From Paenibacillaceae bacterium (GTDB lineage: Bacteria; Bacillota; Bacilli; Paenibacillales; Paenibacillaceae): 47,523 nucleotides of DNA. How positions within the stretch are numbered: position 1 is the stretch's first letter; every line of letters starts with the position of its first letter. Below are positions 40,558-47,523 of this stretch, in pieces. The notes beneath the pieces were generated by a model that had not been told where the DNA came from, did no database searches, and saw only the letters and a list, made by a program, of their open reading frames with translations. The stretch spans positions 1-47,523 of the forward strand of contig CAAFUF010000019.1 of the NCBI GenBank assembly GCA_900766135.1, read 5' to 3'. The translations under genes and the position numbers were made by a program.

Positions 40558-41304
40558 ATGCTGACAGAAGAACGTTATAATTTGATTTTACAGCGCTTAC
40601 ATGAGCGGGGAATCGTGAAGATGCAGGAACTTGTAGATTTAATAGGAGCTTCTGAATCTACGATTCGCCGAGACTTGGTTGATTTGGAGAGCAGGCATTT
40701 GCTGAAACGGATCCACGGCGGGGCCAGTTTGCCCGGTGAGAGAAGCAAAGAGCTGGGCATGGAAGAGAAAACATTCAAAAACGTTCAAGAAAAGGAGGTT
40801 ATTGCCCGTTTGGCTGCGGCACAGCTGCGGGACGGGGAATGCATTTACCTGGATGCGGGGACGACCACTTTGGCAATGATCTTCTATATCGAAGCCAAAG
40901 ACATCACCGTCGTGACGAACGGTTTGTCACATGTAGAAGCGCTGGTAAGCAAACAGATTCGCAGTTACTTATTAGGCGGAATGATGAAAACGCATACGAA
41001 AGCGGTCATCGGCAGTATAGCGCTCCAGAACCTGGATAACTTCCGGTTTGACAAATGTTTTCTGGGAGCAAATGGAGTGGACCCGGCCATGGGTTATACC
41101 ACGCCGGATCCTGAAGAGGCCCTGATTAAACGGAGAGCCCACGAATTGTCCAGTCAATCCTTTGTGCTTGCCGATGCCAGCAAACTCGGCGAAGTGACCT
41201 TTGCCAAGCTTTTTGATCTGGAAAAAGCCGTGCTTGTCACCGACAGAGTGCCGGAACGGTGGCGTACCTCCATCACGCAAAAAACCAACGTAATCGTGGA
41301 ATAA
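40558..41304 (+). CDS. DeoR/GlpR family sugar regulator (FruR-like)
   Basis: A 248-residue protein. The N-terminal DeoR helix-turn-helix (1-57) has ERYNLILQRLHERGIVKMQELVDLIGASESTIRRDLVDLE and the domain boundary LKRIHGGA. The C-terminal DeoRC sugar-phosphate domain contains IYLDAGTTTLAMIFYI, LLGGMMKTHTKAVIG and VLADASKLG. The family controls fructose, glycerol or sugar-phosphate operons with a phosphorylated sugar as ligand. It precedes the fructose-type PTS gene by 37 bases, so fructose-1-phosphate or a related effector is likely. Confidence 0.87.
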   Translation: MLTEERYNLILQRLHERGIVKMQELVDLIGASESTIRRDLVDLESRHLLKRIHGGASLPGERSKELGMEEKTFKNVQEKEVIARLAAAQLRDGECIYLDAGTTTLAMIFYIEAKDITVVTNGLSHVEALVSKQIRSYLLGGMMKTHTKAVIGSIALQNLDNFRFDKCFLGANGVDPAMGYTTPDPEEALIKRRAHELSSQSFVLADASKLGEVTFAKLFDLEKAVLVTDRVPERWRTSITQKTNVIVE

Positions 41305-41341
41305 CTATGATTAGGACAACATTTTAGCTGGGGGATAAGTC

Positions 41342-43291
41342 ATGAAAATTACGGACCTGATGATAAAAGAAACGATGATTATGGATTTGAAGGCAGCTAC
41401 TAAGGAAGCGGCGATCGACGAACTGATTGGCAGTCTGGTCGCCAACGGGCGGATTAACGATCAGGTCTTGTTCAAAGAAATGATTCTGAAACGGGAAGCG
41501 GAAGCGAGTACCGGAATCGGCGGAGGCATCGCGATGCCTCACGCCAAAACGAAAGCGGTTAACGAGGCGACGGTTGTTTTTGCCAAAAGTGCCAAAGGCG
41601 TCGATTACGGTACGCTGGATGGAGAACCGGCAACCCTTTTCTTCATGATTGCGGTTCCCGAAGGAGCGGGCAATGTTCATTTGCAAACTTTGGCTTCGCT
41701 TTCCAAGCTGCTCATTGACGGGGGGTTCATGGAACGGTTGCAGTCGGCTTCAACGCCCGAAGAGGTTGTTGCTTTGTTTGATGAGAAACAGCAGGAGGAG
41801 AACAAGCCAAAGGAAGCGCAACAGCCAGATCTGAAGGCAACCGGCGGGCCAAATAAACACCCCGGAGCAGAGCAGACTGCTGCCCAATCCGAGGACTTTG
41901 TAGTCGCGGTTACGGCCTGCCCGACAGGCATCGCCCATACCTTTATGGCCGAAGACGCTCTGAAGAAAAAAGCAGCCGAGCTTGGCATCCAAATCCGCGT
42001 CGAAACCAATGGTTCGGAAGGAGCCAAAAATGTGCTTACGGCGGATGAAATCCGCCGCGCCAAAGGCGTCATTATTGCCGCCGACAAGCAGGTGGAGATG
42101 AGCCGCTTCGACGGCAAGCCGCTGCTGCAAAGACCGGTAAGCGACGGTATTCGCAAACCTCAGGAGCTGATTGAGAAAGCGGTCCGGGGGGACGCTCCGG
42201 TATATCGAGCCTCTGGTGTCAAAGCTGAGGCCGGCGGTTTTTCTGAAGCGGGCAAGACCAAAATCGGAAGCAAAATCTACAAGGATTTGATGAACGGTAT
42301 TTCCCATATGCTTCCGTTCGTTGTTGGAGGCGGCATCCTGATCGCCATCTCCTTCCTGTTTGAACAGGTAGGCGGAGCAGACAACCCGATTTACAAGCTG
42401 CTGATGACGATTGGCGGTGACGGGGCGTTCCATTTCCTGATTCCGATTTTGGCTGGTTTCGTCGCGATGAGCATCGGCGACCGTCCGGCATTAATGCCGG
42501 GGATGGTCGGCGGCCTGATGGCCGTAAATTCCAATTCCGGTTTTCTCGGCGGTTTGGCAGCCGGTTTCCTGGCCGGTTATATCGTTATTGGCCTGCGAAA
42601 ATTGTTTACCGGTCTGCCAAGAACGCTTGACGGTTTGAAGCCTATTCTGTTGTATCCGGTCGCGGGACTCCTAATTACGGGCGTTATCATGTATTACATT
42701 TTTGATCCTGTATTCAGCACGATTAATGACTGGGTAGTTTCGGGACTAAACAATCTGGGCACAGGCAATGCGGTGCTGCTGGGGCTGGTTCTTGGGGGGA
42801 TGATGTCTATCGACATGGGAGGTCCTTTCAACAAAGCGGCTTATACATTTGCAATCGGCGTGTTTGCTTCAAGCGGCAACACCAACGGTACCCTGATGGC
42901 AGCCGTTATGGCCGGTGGCATGGTTCCTCCGCTTGCTGTCGCTCTTGCAACTACGCTGTTTAAACGGAAATTTACCGAAGATGAACGGAAATCCGGCATC
43001 ACGAACTATGTGCTTGGTTTATCTTTTATTACGGAGGGAGCGATACCGTTTGCGGCCGCCGACCCGCTGCGCGTACTTACCTCTTGCATCTTGGGTTCAG
43101 CGGTAGCGGGCGGTTTGACCCAACTATGGCATATCAACATCCCGGCTCCGCACGGCGGCATTTTTGTAGCGGCATTGGCGAATCACGCCTTGCTGTTCCT
43201 CCTCGCGGTAGTTATTGGAGCGGTGTTATCGGGTCTTATTCTGGGTCTCTGGAAGAAAACCCTTGAACCTAAGCGGAACGGGGCTTTGTAA
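41342..43291 (+). CDS. Fructose-type PTS transporter, EIIABC fusion
   Basis: A 649-residue membrane protein that imports and phosphorylates a hexose, using PEP through HPr. The EIIA domain (1-145) has its phospho-His at His67 in GGGIAMPHAKT. The EIIB domain (about 185-285) has the active Cys in VTACPTGIAHTFMAE near 192. The EIIC domain (about 310-640) has eight or more membrane helices, including GMMSIDMGGPFNKAAYTFA. The A-B-C order matches FruA of Bacillus. No 1-phosphofructokinase gene lies between it and the DeoR gene, unlike the usual fruR-fruK-fruA order. The ribosome binding site (GGGGGATAAG) is weak. Confidence 0.9.
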   Translation: MKITDLMIKETMIMDLKAATKEAAIDELIGSLVANGRINDQVLFKEMILKREAEASTGIGGGIAMPHAKTKAVNEATVVFAKSAKGVDYGTLDGEPATLFFMIAVPEGAGNVHLQTLASLSKLLIDGGFMERLQSASTPEEVVALFDEKQQEENKPKEAQQPDLKATGGPNKHPGAEQTAAQSEDFVVAVTACPTGIAHTFMAEDALKKKAAELGIQIRVETNGSEGAKNVLTADEIRRAKGVIIAADKQVEMSRFDGKPLLQRPVSDGIRKPQELIEKAVRGDAPVYRASGVKAEAGGFSEAGKTKIGSKIYKDLMNGISHMLPFVVGGGILIAISFLFEQVGGADNPIYKLLMTIGGDGAFHFLIPILAGFVAMSIGDRPALMPGMVGGLMAVNSNSGFLGGLAAGFLAGYIVIGLRKLFTGLPRTLDGLKPILLYPVAGLLITGVIMYYIFDPVFSTINDWVVSGLNNLGTGNAVLLGLVLGGMMSIDMGGPFNKAAYTFAIGVFASSGNTNGTLMAAVMAGGMVPPLAVALATTLFKRKFTEDERKSGITNYVLGLSFITEGAIPFAAADPLRVLTSCILGSAVAGGLTQLWHINIPAPHGGIFVAALANHALLFLLAVVIGAVLSGLILGLWKKTLEPKRNGAL

Positions 43292-43326
43292 TTGAAGGTA
43301 ACGAGATAAAGAAGTGACAGATAGGA

Positions 43327-43425
43327 AGAGAGGGTGTCCCATAAGTCATCGCAGATGACGAGGGACACCCTCTCTTCATTGGTCAAACAATAAAGAAACC
43401 GCTCTTTGGAAAAACCATGGTCACC
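43327..43425. repeat. Hairpin repeat copy 2 after the PTS gene
   Basis: The outer arms AGAGAGGGTGTCCC and GGGACACCCTCTCT pair, with the inner arms GTCATC and GATGAC. Downstream bases AAAGAAACCGCTCTTTGG and ACCATGGTCACC resemble copy 1 at 40286. Its right edge reaches the stop codon of the convergent small membrane gene. It can act as the PTS terminator. Confidence 0.7.
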
Positions 43426-43726
43426 CGATTTTGGCCCGCGGATAACGAATCCGCGCAATCCGGTCTAGACAGATGCCGACGGCGATCATAAGCAAGCAGA
43501 CGGCGACGCCCGAGAAGGAAGAGATTTTGCCTATGTAGATCAAAGCCGCCGGAGACATCATGAATAGGAGGAGCGCGTACATTTTTAGCAGCCTGTTCTT
43601 TTTGTAGGCCGGATAACTACTAACCGAAACCGACGGGAAATAGATTCTGGCAAGCTGGTCAAAGATCAGTCCGAGGATGATGAAGCTGAACATGACCAAC
43701 AATCCACAAATAGTTGAAGTGTTCAA
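43421..43726 (-). CDS. Small membrane protein of unknown function
   Basis: A 101-residue protein with three hydrophobic stretches: about 8-26 (GLLVMFSFIILGLIFDQLA), 48-66 and 72-88. It has positively charged loops and two similar segments, DQLARIYFP and DRIARIRYP, which hint at an internal duplication of a helix plus basic tail. I do not recognise the family. The first in-frame start is TTG 43726; ATG 43692 is an alternative, and neither has a good ribosome binding site. The stop lies on the repeat border at 43421. Confidence 0.5.
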   Translation of the reverse strand: MNTSTICGLLVMFSFIILGLIFDQLARIYFPSVSVSSYPAYKKNRLLKMYALLLFMMSPAALIYIGKISSFSGVAVCLLMIAVGICLDRIARIRYPRAKIG

Positions 43727-43872
43727 GAATATGAGATGCGAAAGGCTGAAGCGGCAATCGCACTCCGAACAGGGTGCTGTTTTTCTGGGCAGACCTGTGT
43801 TACGATTGAACTATCATTTTAAATTTTCAGGTATTTTGGGTTTCTATTTATTGTTCTAAGGAGGCAGTGATC

Positions 43873-45009
43873 ATGACTGCAATCGATGATATATTAAACA
43901 AAGCGCTGCAAGGTGGACGCCTGGATCTGGAAGATACGGTCCGGCTGTACGAATCCGACGAAATCGAGAAGATGGGGCATACCGCCAACATCTTGATGGA
44001 GCGCAAGCATCCTGAACCGATTACGACGTTCGTCATTGGACGGAACATCAACTATACGAACGTTTGCGACGTATATTGCCGCTTTTGCGCATTTTACCGA
44101 CGGCCAGGCTCCGAAGAGGGATACGTGCTTCCGGACGAATTGATTTTCCAGAAAATCCAGGAAACGATCGATGTCGGCGGCACGGAAATTTTGATGCAGG
44201 GCGGGACCAACCCCAATCTGCCTTTCAGCTATTATACGAACTTGCTTAAAGCGATCAAGCAGCGGTTCCCGGACATTACGATGCACTCGTTTTCCCCTGC
44301 GGAGATCATGAAAATGAAAGAAGTGTCGGACGGACTTTCGCTGGAGGAAGTGGTACGCGAAATCCACGCGGCGGGCCTTGATTCGCTGCCTGGCGGCGGA
44401 GCCGAAATCCTGGATGACCGGACGCGCCGTAAAATCAGCCGTCTGAAGGGCTCCTGGAGAGATTGGATGGACGTCATGCAAACCGCGCATAAAATCGGTA
44501 TGAACACGACGGCCACAATGGTCATCGGGTTCGGCGAGTCGATGGAAGAGCGGGCGCTGCATCTGCTCCGCGTACGTGAAGCACAGGATGAATGCATCCA
44601 AAACGGCTACCCGTCGGAAGGATTTCTGGCCTTCATTCCGTGGACTTTCCAACCGGATAACACAAACCTGAAAGCCGAACGTCAAACGCCGGAATCCTAT
44701 TTGAAAACGGTGGCGATCAGCCGGATCGTATTGGATAATATCAATAACCTGCAATCCTCTTGGGTGACGATGGGACCGGAGGTCGGCAAGTTGTCGTTGC
44801 AGTACGGCTGCAACGACTTCGGCAGCACGATGATCGAGGAGAACGTCGTTTCATCCGCCGGGGCTACGCATAAAGTTAACATCGAATCGATTTTGTCCAT
44901 TATCCGGTCCGCCGGAAAAATTCCGGCCCAGCGCAATACGAAATACGAAATTTTGCGTGTCTTCGACGAAGAAGCAACGATCGAACGCGATTTTATTATG
45001 CAGAACTAA
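43873..45009 (+). CDS. mqnC: Dehypoxanthine futalosine cyclase (radical SAM)
   Basis: A 378-residue radical SAM enzyme of the futalosine route to menaquinone. The [4Fe-4S] cluster is held by the CxxxCxxC motif in CDVYCRFCAFYR (about 65-72). Other landmarks are GGTEILMQGGTNPNLPFSYY, GLDSLPGGGAEILDD, FGESMEERALHL and FIPWTFQPDNT. It cyclises dehypoxanthine futalosine. ATG 43873 is chosen because AAGGAGG at 43859-43865 is 7 bases away; the GTG at 43867 is too close. No other mqn gene is adjacent. Confidence 0.9.
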   Translation: MTAIDDILNKALQGGRLDLEDTVRLYESDEIEKMGHTANILMERKHPEPITTFVIGRNINYTNVCDVYCRFCAFYRRPGSEEGYVLPDELIFQKIQETIDVGGTEILMQGGTNPNLPFSYYTNLLKAIKQRFPDITMHSFSPAEIMKMKEVSDGLSLEEVVREIHAAGLDSLPGGGAEILDDRTRRKISRLKGSWRDWMDVMQTAHKIGMNTTATMVIGFGESMEERALHLLRVREAQDECIQNGYPSEGFLAFIPWTFQPDNTNLKAERQTPESYLKTVAISRIVLDNINNLQSSWVTMGPEVGKLSLQYGCNDFGSTMIEENVVSSAGATHKVNIESILSIIRSAGKIPAQRNTKYEILRVFDEEATIERDFIMQN

Positions 45010-45124
45010 TCAATGACACTGGTAATTTACTGGCAGAACTGCCTTTCATTCCATGAACGGTTCCCGTATATCCGTTTCCTTCCCGCCATATACTTGGAGA
45101 AGGAAGCGGAAGGGGGCCAGGTTC

Positions 45125-46033
45125 ATGGATTTTTTTACCGTACGCGTCACATGCGGTTCCGCCGAATCGGAGGAACGGTTCAAAAGCCTGATACAGGAAG
45201 CCGTAAACAGCTTACATAACCGCGAGCTTCAGCTTAAGTTTCAAACGGCCGAAGGCGGGATGCTGGAGGCTGTGATGGAAGGCCAGCCGGACATGGACGG
45301 CGGACAAGATCACCCGGAACGACTGATCGACCTTTTATCGCTCGGAATTGCAGAATATATCGTAGGCGTAAAGGAAGAAGAGATCGCCGCTCGAGTCATG
45401 AAACGGGACTACAGCTTCGAATCCCGGGAAGAAGGGCTGCAGGTCCAACAAATGGTGATTCGCATGCTGGCCGAAGGCCCCGAAACCGGCGGTACCCGAG
45501 AGGAACGCAAATCGTTGGTTCAGGAAGCGCTGCGCGAATTTTTGCAGGCAACCAACGACCTTCATTTGGATGGATTCGTTATGTTTCGCCTAAAGGCATA
45601 CGAGGACAAGCTGCGGGAAATCGTGGATTTTGCCGTGGACGAGTATTTGCTTGATAAGCAGTATGAGGAATTTATCGGGTTGCTGCAGTACTTCGTTTAT
45701 TTTCAGGAGCCTTTAACGCCGCTGGTTCATTTGATGCATAAACATGGCCACGAGTTTGCCATCCTGAACGAGCAATTTACCCCGGTTCACGTACCGGCTT
45801 CCGGCGGAGTCGTCGCGCGGATTGCCGACCAGGAAATGCAGATGGAAGACGTGATCGTCAGCACTTTGATCTCCCTATCCCCGGATAAAATCCTGATTCA
45901 TACGCAGGATCCCGATGCGCAGGTGATCACGACCATCTCGCGGATTTTCGGGGAACGGGTGGAATTATGTTTGTTTTGTCCGCATTGCAAGCCGTTCCAT
46001 CAGGAATTTCGCCGCCTTGATCAAGGCAGATAA
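45125..46033 (+). CDS. ytxC: Sporulation protein YtxC
   Basis: A 302-residue cytoplasmic protein matching the YtxC family, reported as sporulation-linked in Bacillus. The C-terminal half carries the recognisable KAYEDKLREIVDFAVDEYLLDKQYEEFIGLLQYFV block, and near the end comes ISRIFGERVELCLFCPHC. ATG 45125 is selected because the upstream GAAGGGGGCC region at 45108-45117 can bind ribosomes and because the product then starts MDFFTVRV. A frame extension to 45053 lacks support. The insertion sequence begins 18 bases after its stop. Confidence 0.78.
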   Translation: MDFFTVRVTCGSAESEERFKSLIQEAVNSLHNRELQLKFQTAEGGMLEAVMEGQPDMDGGQDHPERLIDLLSLGIAEYIVGVKEEEIAARVMKRDYSFESREEGLQVQQMVIRMLAEGPETGGTREERKSLVQEALREFLQATNDLHLDGFVMFRLKAYEDKLREIVDFAVDEYLLDKQYEEFIGLLQYFVYFQEPLTPLVHLMHKHGHEFAILNEQFTPVHVPASGGVVARIADQEMQMEDVIVSTLISLSPDKILIHTQDPDAQVITTISRIFGERVELCLFCPHCKPFHQEFRRLDQGR

Positions 46034-46051
46034 GAGTAGGGTTCCTGTCAA

Positions 46052-47517
46052 TGTTCTGTGAAAATGTCACTTTAACTCGTCCGAGAAAATGTCACTTTCA
46101 AGTGTTACGGATGCGACTCACCAGGTCGCATCGGCATAGCTGTTGTGCTGAGAATACATGGCCTCTTGGAACTGGGTTTTGCTTGTGTTACGCTTGGTAT
46201 GTTGGTGTTGCACCGTGTTTTTCCACGGATGCACGGAGGCGGGTTTGCGTGGCTGCGCAGAGCTCGCCTTTTTCTTTTGCTGCTTAGGCCTGCTGACGGG
46301 TTTCTCCATCTCCACAAGCGGGATGGCAGCCCCATCGTGCCATACGATCACCTCCCCCGCAAATGTCTGCCGCACCTCTACAACCGTCTTGGCGCCGAAG
46401 TGGTGGGATGTCGGCTTGGCGAACGTATAGAGCTTGTTGGCGTAGGATAACGTGTGGCCCTGGCCGAGCGTTCGCTTCTCGCGGGTGGTGAAGACGTACT
46501 CGAGGCGAGTGTTGGAGTCAAGCTTGATGTAGGCGCTCTCGTCCCTCTGAGGCTTCACAGCAAACTTGCGGTTGTGCTTGAGCAAAAGCGCCGGCAAGGC
46601 CGCGTTTGCTTCTTCGATCGTGTTTACGCCTAGGAGGCGCAACTCGATGACCATGCGATCCTGGAGCGTTCCCCAGAGGCGTTCAATACGGCCTTTCGCT
46701 TGCGGCGTCAGCGCTTTGATGTGTGTGATGCACAGTTCCTTCATCGCTTTGCCGAAATCCGACAGCGGCTTCGTATCGCCAGCCAGTTCCTGCTCGATCG
46801 TCAACGATTCGTTTGGCGATCGGAAGATCGTATGGCGGTCGCTGTAGAGCCCGAGCGGCAGGCCGTAATTCTGAATCCCTTGCTGCATCACGTGCGAGTA
46901 GCCTTCGCGACACTCGGTCGGTCTAAAGATGGCACCGACCACGATGCCTGTGGCATCATCAATCGCCGCGTGAAGGGCGAAAGCGGGTGCGCGATCTTCG
47001 AGCCATGCATAGGGCGTGGCGTCAATCTGCCAGAGCGCGCCGGCCTGGGAACGACGCTCCCGCGGTTGATGTGCCTTTTTGCGGCGGCGCTGCTTGTCTT
47101 GCTTCATGCCCGTAGTGAGTAAGATCCGGCGCACACTGGAAGCACTGAGTTCCAGCGCGTCCCGTTCCGCGAGTAGCTCCGCTAAGTGGCAGTTGTTGCT
47201 TCCCACGTACTGCTGACTGTAAAGTAGGGCTACGCGTTCTTTCGTCTCATCTGTGAGCGCATGAGCGGGCTTACGGCCACGATTGCGATGAACAAGCGCC
47301 GCTGCGCCCCCCTCCATCACATACTTTTTCTTCAACCGAATCACCTGTCTGCAGGTCAATCCGAGTACTGCAGCTCCTTCCGCATTTGTCATATGTCCGC
47401 TAATGATTTTCTCCACCACGATGACCTTCTTCAATTCTGCTCTGCTCAATGTCATTGTCTCCTGTCCCATAGTGACATTATCTCAGAACAGTTATAGGGT
47501 GACATTATCACAGAACA
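46052..47517 (-). mobile_element. ISNCY-like insertion sequence, 1466 bp
   Basis: Terminal inverted repeats start TGTTCTGTGA at 46052 and, on the other strand, at 47517. Each end has two direct units of 19 bases: TGTTCTGTGAAAATGTCAC at 46052-46070 and TCGTCCGAGAAAATGTCAC at 46077-46095 on the left, with corresponding units ending at 47517 and 47490 on the right. One transposase gene fills the interior. Flanks are AA on the left and AC on the right, so no clear target duplication is seen; only 6 bases of right flank are available. Confidence 0.85.
46118..47455 (-). CDS. ISNCY family DDE transposase
   Basis: A 445-residue transposase. The N-terminal helix-turn-helix reads NAEGAAVLGLTCRQVIRLKKKY, and a second DNA-binding region includes HRNRGRKPAHAL. 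The catalytic DDE acids are predicted in WQIDATPY, LYSDRHTIF and GRIERLWGTLQDR, matching the IS481/ISNCY-like rve fold. A basic Lys/Gln/Ser-rich tail follows (PKQQKKKASSAQPRKPAS). The frame is open and intact. The chosen ATG at 47455 has AGGAG just upstream; an ATG at 47470 without ribosome binding site would add five residues. Confidence 0.85.
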   Translation of the reverse strand: MTLSRAELKKVIVVEKIISGHMTNAEGAAVLGLTCRQVIRLKKKYVMEGGAAALVHRNRGRKPAHALTDETKERVALLYSQQYVGSNNCHLAELLAERDALELSASSVRRILLTTGMKQDKQRRRKKAHQPRERRSQAGALWQIDATPYAWLEDRAPAFALHAAIDDATGIVVGAIFRPTECREGYSHVMQQGIQNYGLPLGLYSDRHTIFRSPNESLTIEQELAGDTKPLSDFGKAMKELCITHIKALTPQAKGRIERLWGTLQDRMVIELRLLGVNTIEEANAALPALLLKHNRKFAVKPQRDESAYIKLDSNTRLEYVFTTREKRTLGQGHTLSYANKLYTFAKPTSHHFGAKTVVEVRQTFAGEVIVWHDGAAIPLVEMEKPVSRPKQQKKKASSAQPRKPASVHPWKNTVQHQHTKRNTSKTQFQEAMYSQHNSYADATW

Positions 47518-47523
47518 ACAACA

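Overview
The window looks like a chromosomal segment of a spore-forming, low-to-mid GC Firmicute, most likely Paenibacillus or a close Paenibacillaceae relative (inference). The supporting signs are strong AGGAGG-type ribosome binding sites with many TTG and GTG starts, a T-box in front of pheST, a SAM-I riboswitch in front of met genes, CotF-type coat proteins, Spo0E-like and YtxC sporulation proteins, a futalosine-pathway menaquinone gene, and an order pheS-pheT-zapA-mutS2-DUF350 that is a shortened version of the Bacillus subtilis order.

Region 1 (1-3600) has tRNA-Pro and tRNA-Gly, a DoxX-type membrane protein behind two phased TGTGA-N6-TCACA-like palindromes, a WYL regulator, and a small zinc-ribbon protein. 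The regulator and the zinc-ribbon gene share the same TGACA-N6-TGTC promoter palindrome. A frameshifted GyrI-like gene and ywbE follow. Region 2 (3600-15500) is housekeeping: T-box, pheS, pheT, a ZapA with an unusually long coiled-coil tail, a CuA-type lipoprotein, a small holin-like membrane protein, mutS2, DUF350, a 26-residue membrane peptide, a zinc-ribbon protein and an MFS transporter. Region 3 (15458-22860) has a FAD oxidoreductase, two coat proteins, the alaR-alaT pair, a Spo0E-like phosphatase, PduO-type cobalamin adenosyltransferase, RluA-type pseudouridine synthase, a YusI-like protein and a 5'-3' exonuclease.

Region 4 (23000-33000) is an accessory carbohydrate island, visibly more AT-rich than its flanks. 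A YesN/YesM-type two-component system precedes a sugar ABC importer (lipoprotein plus two permeases, no ATPase). A convergent GH42 beta-galactosidase follows, with a divergent AraC regulator. Together they read as sensing, uptake and intracellular hydrolysis of galactosides.

Region 5 (33000-47523) has a DUF3055-like gene, an HRDC protein behind a promoter-hairpin unit, and a gene-free stretch with low-complexity DNA and a symmetric array of AACTGCA...TGCAGTT hairpins. Then come corA with a rod-like candidate non-coding RNA upstream, the SAM-riboswitch metA-metI-metC operon, and a DeoR regulator plus fructose-type PTS gene (no fruK) enclosed by two copies of a hairpin repeat. The window closes with a small membrane protein, mqnC, ytxC and an almost intact ISNCY-like insertion sequence with double-unit inverted repeats.

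I found no CRISPR array, phage or defence system. The least explained signals are the hairpin array at 34990-35180, the structured RNA at 36349-36520, and the paired operators at the left end.
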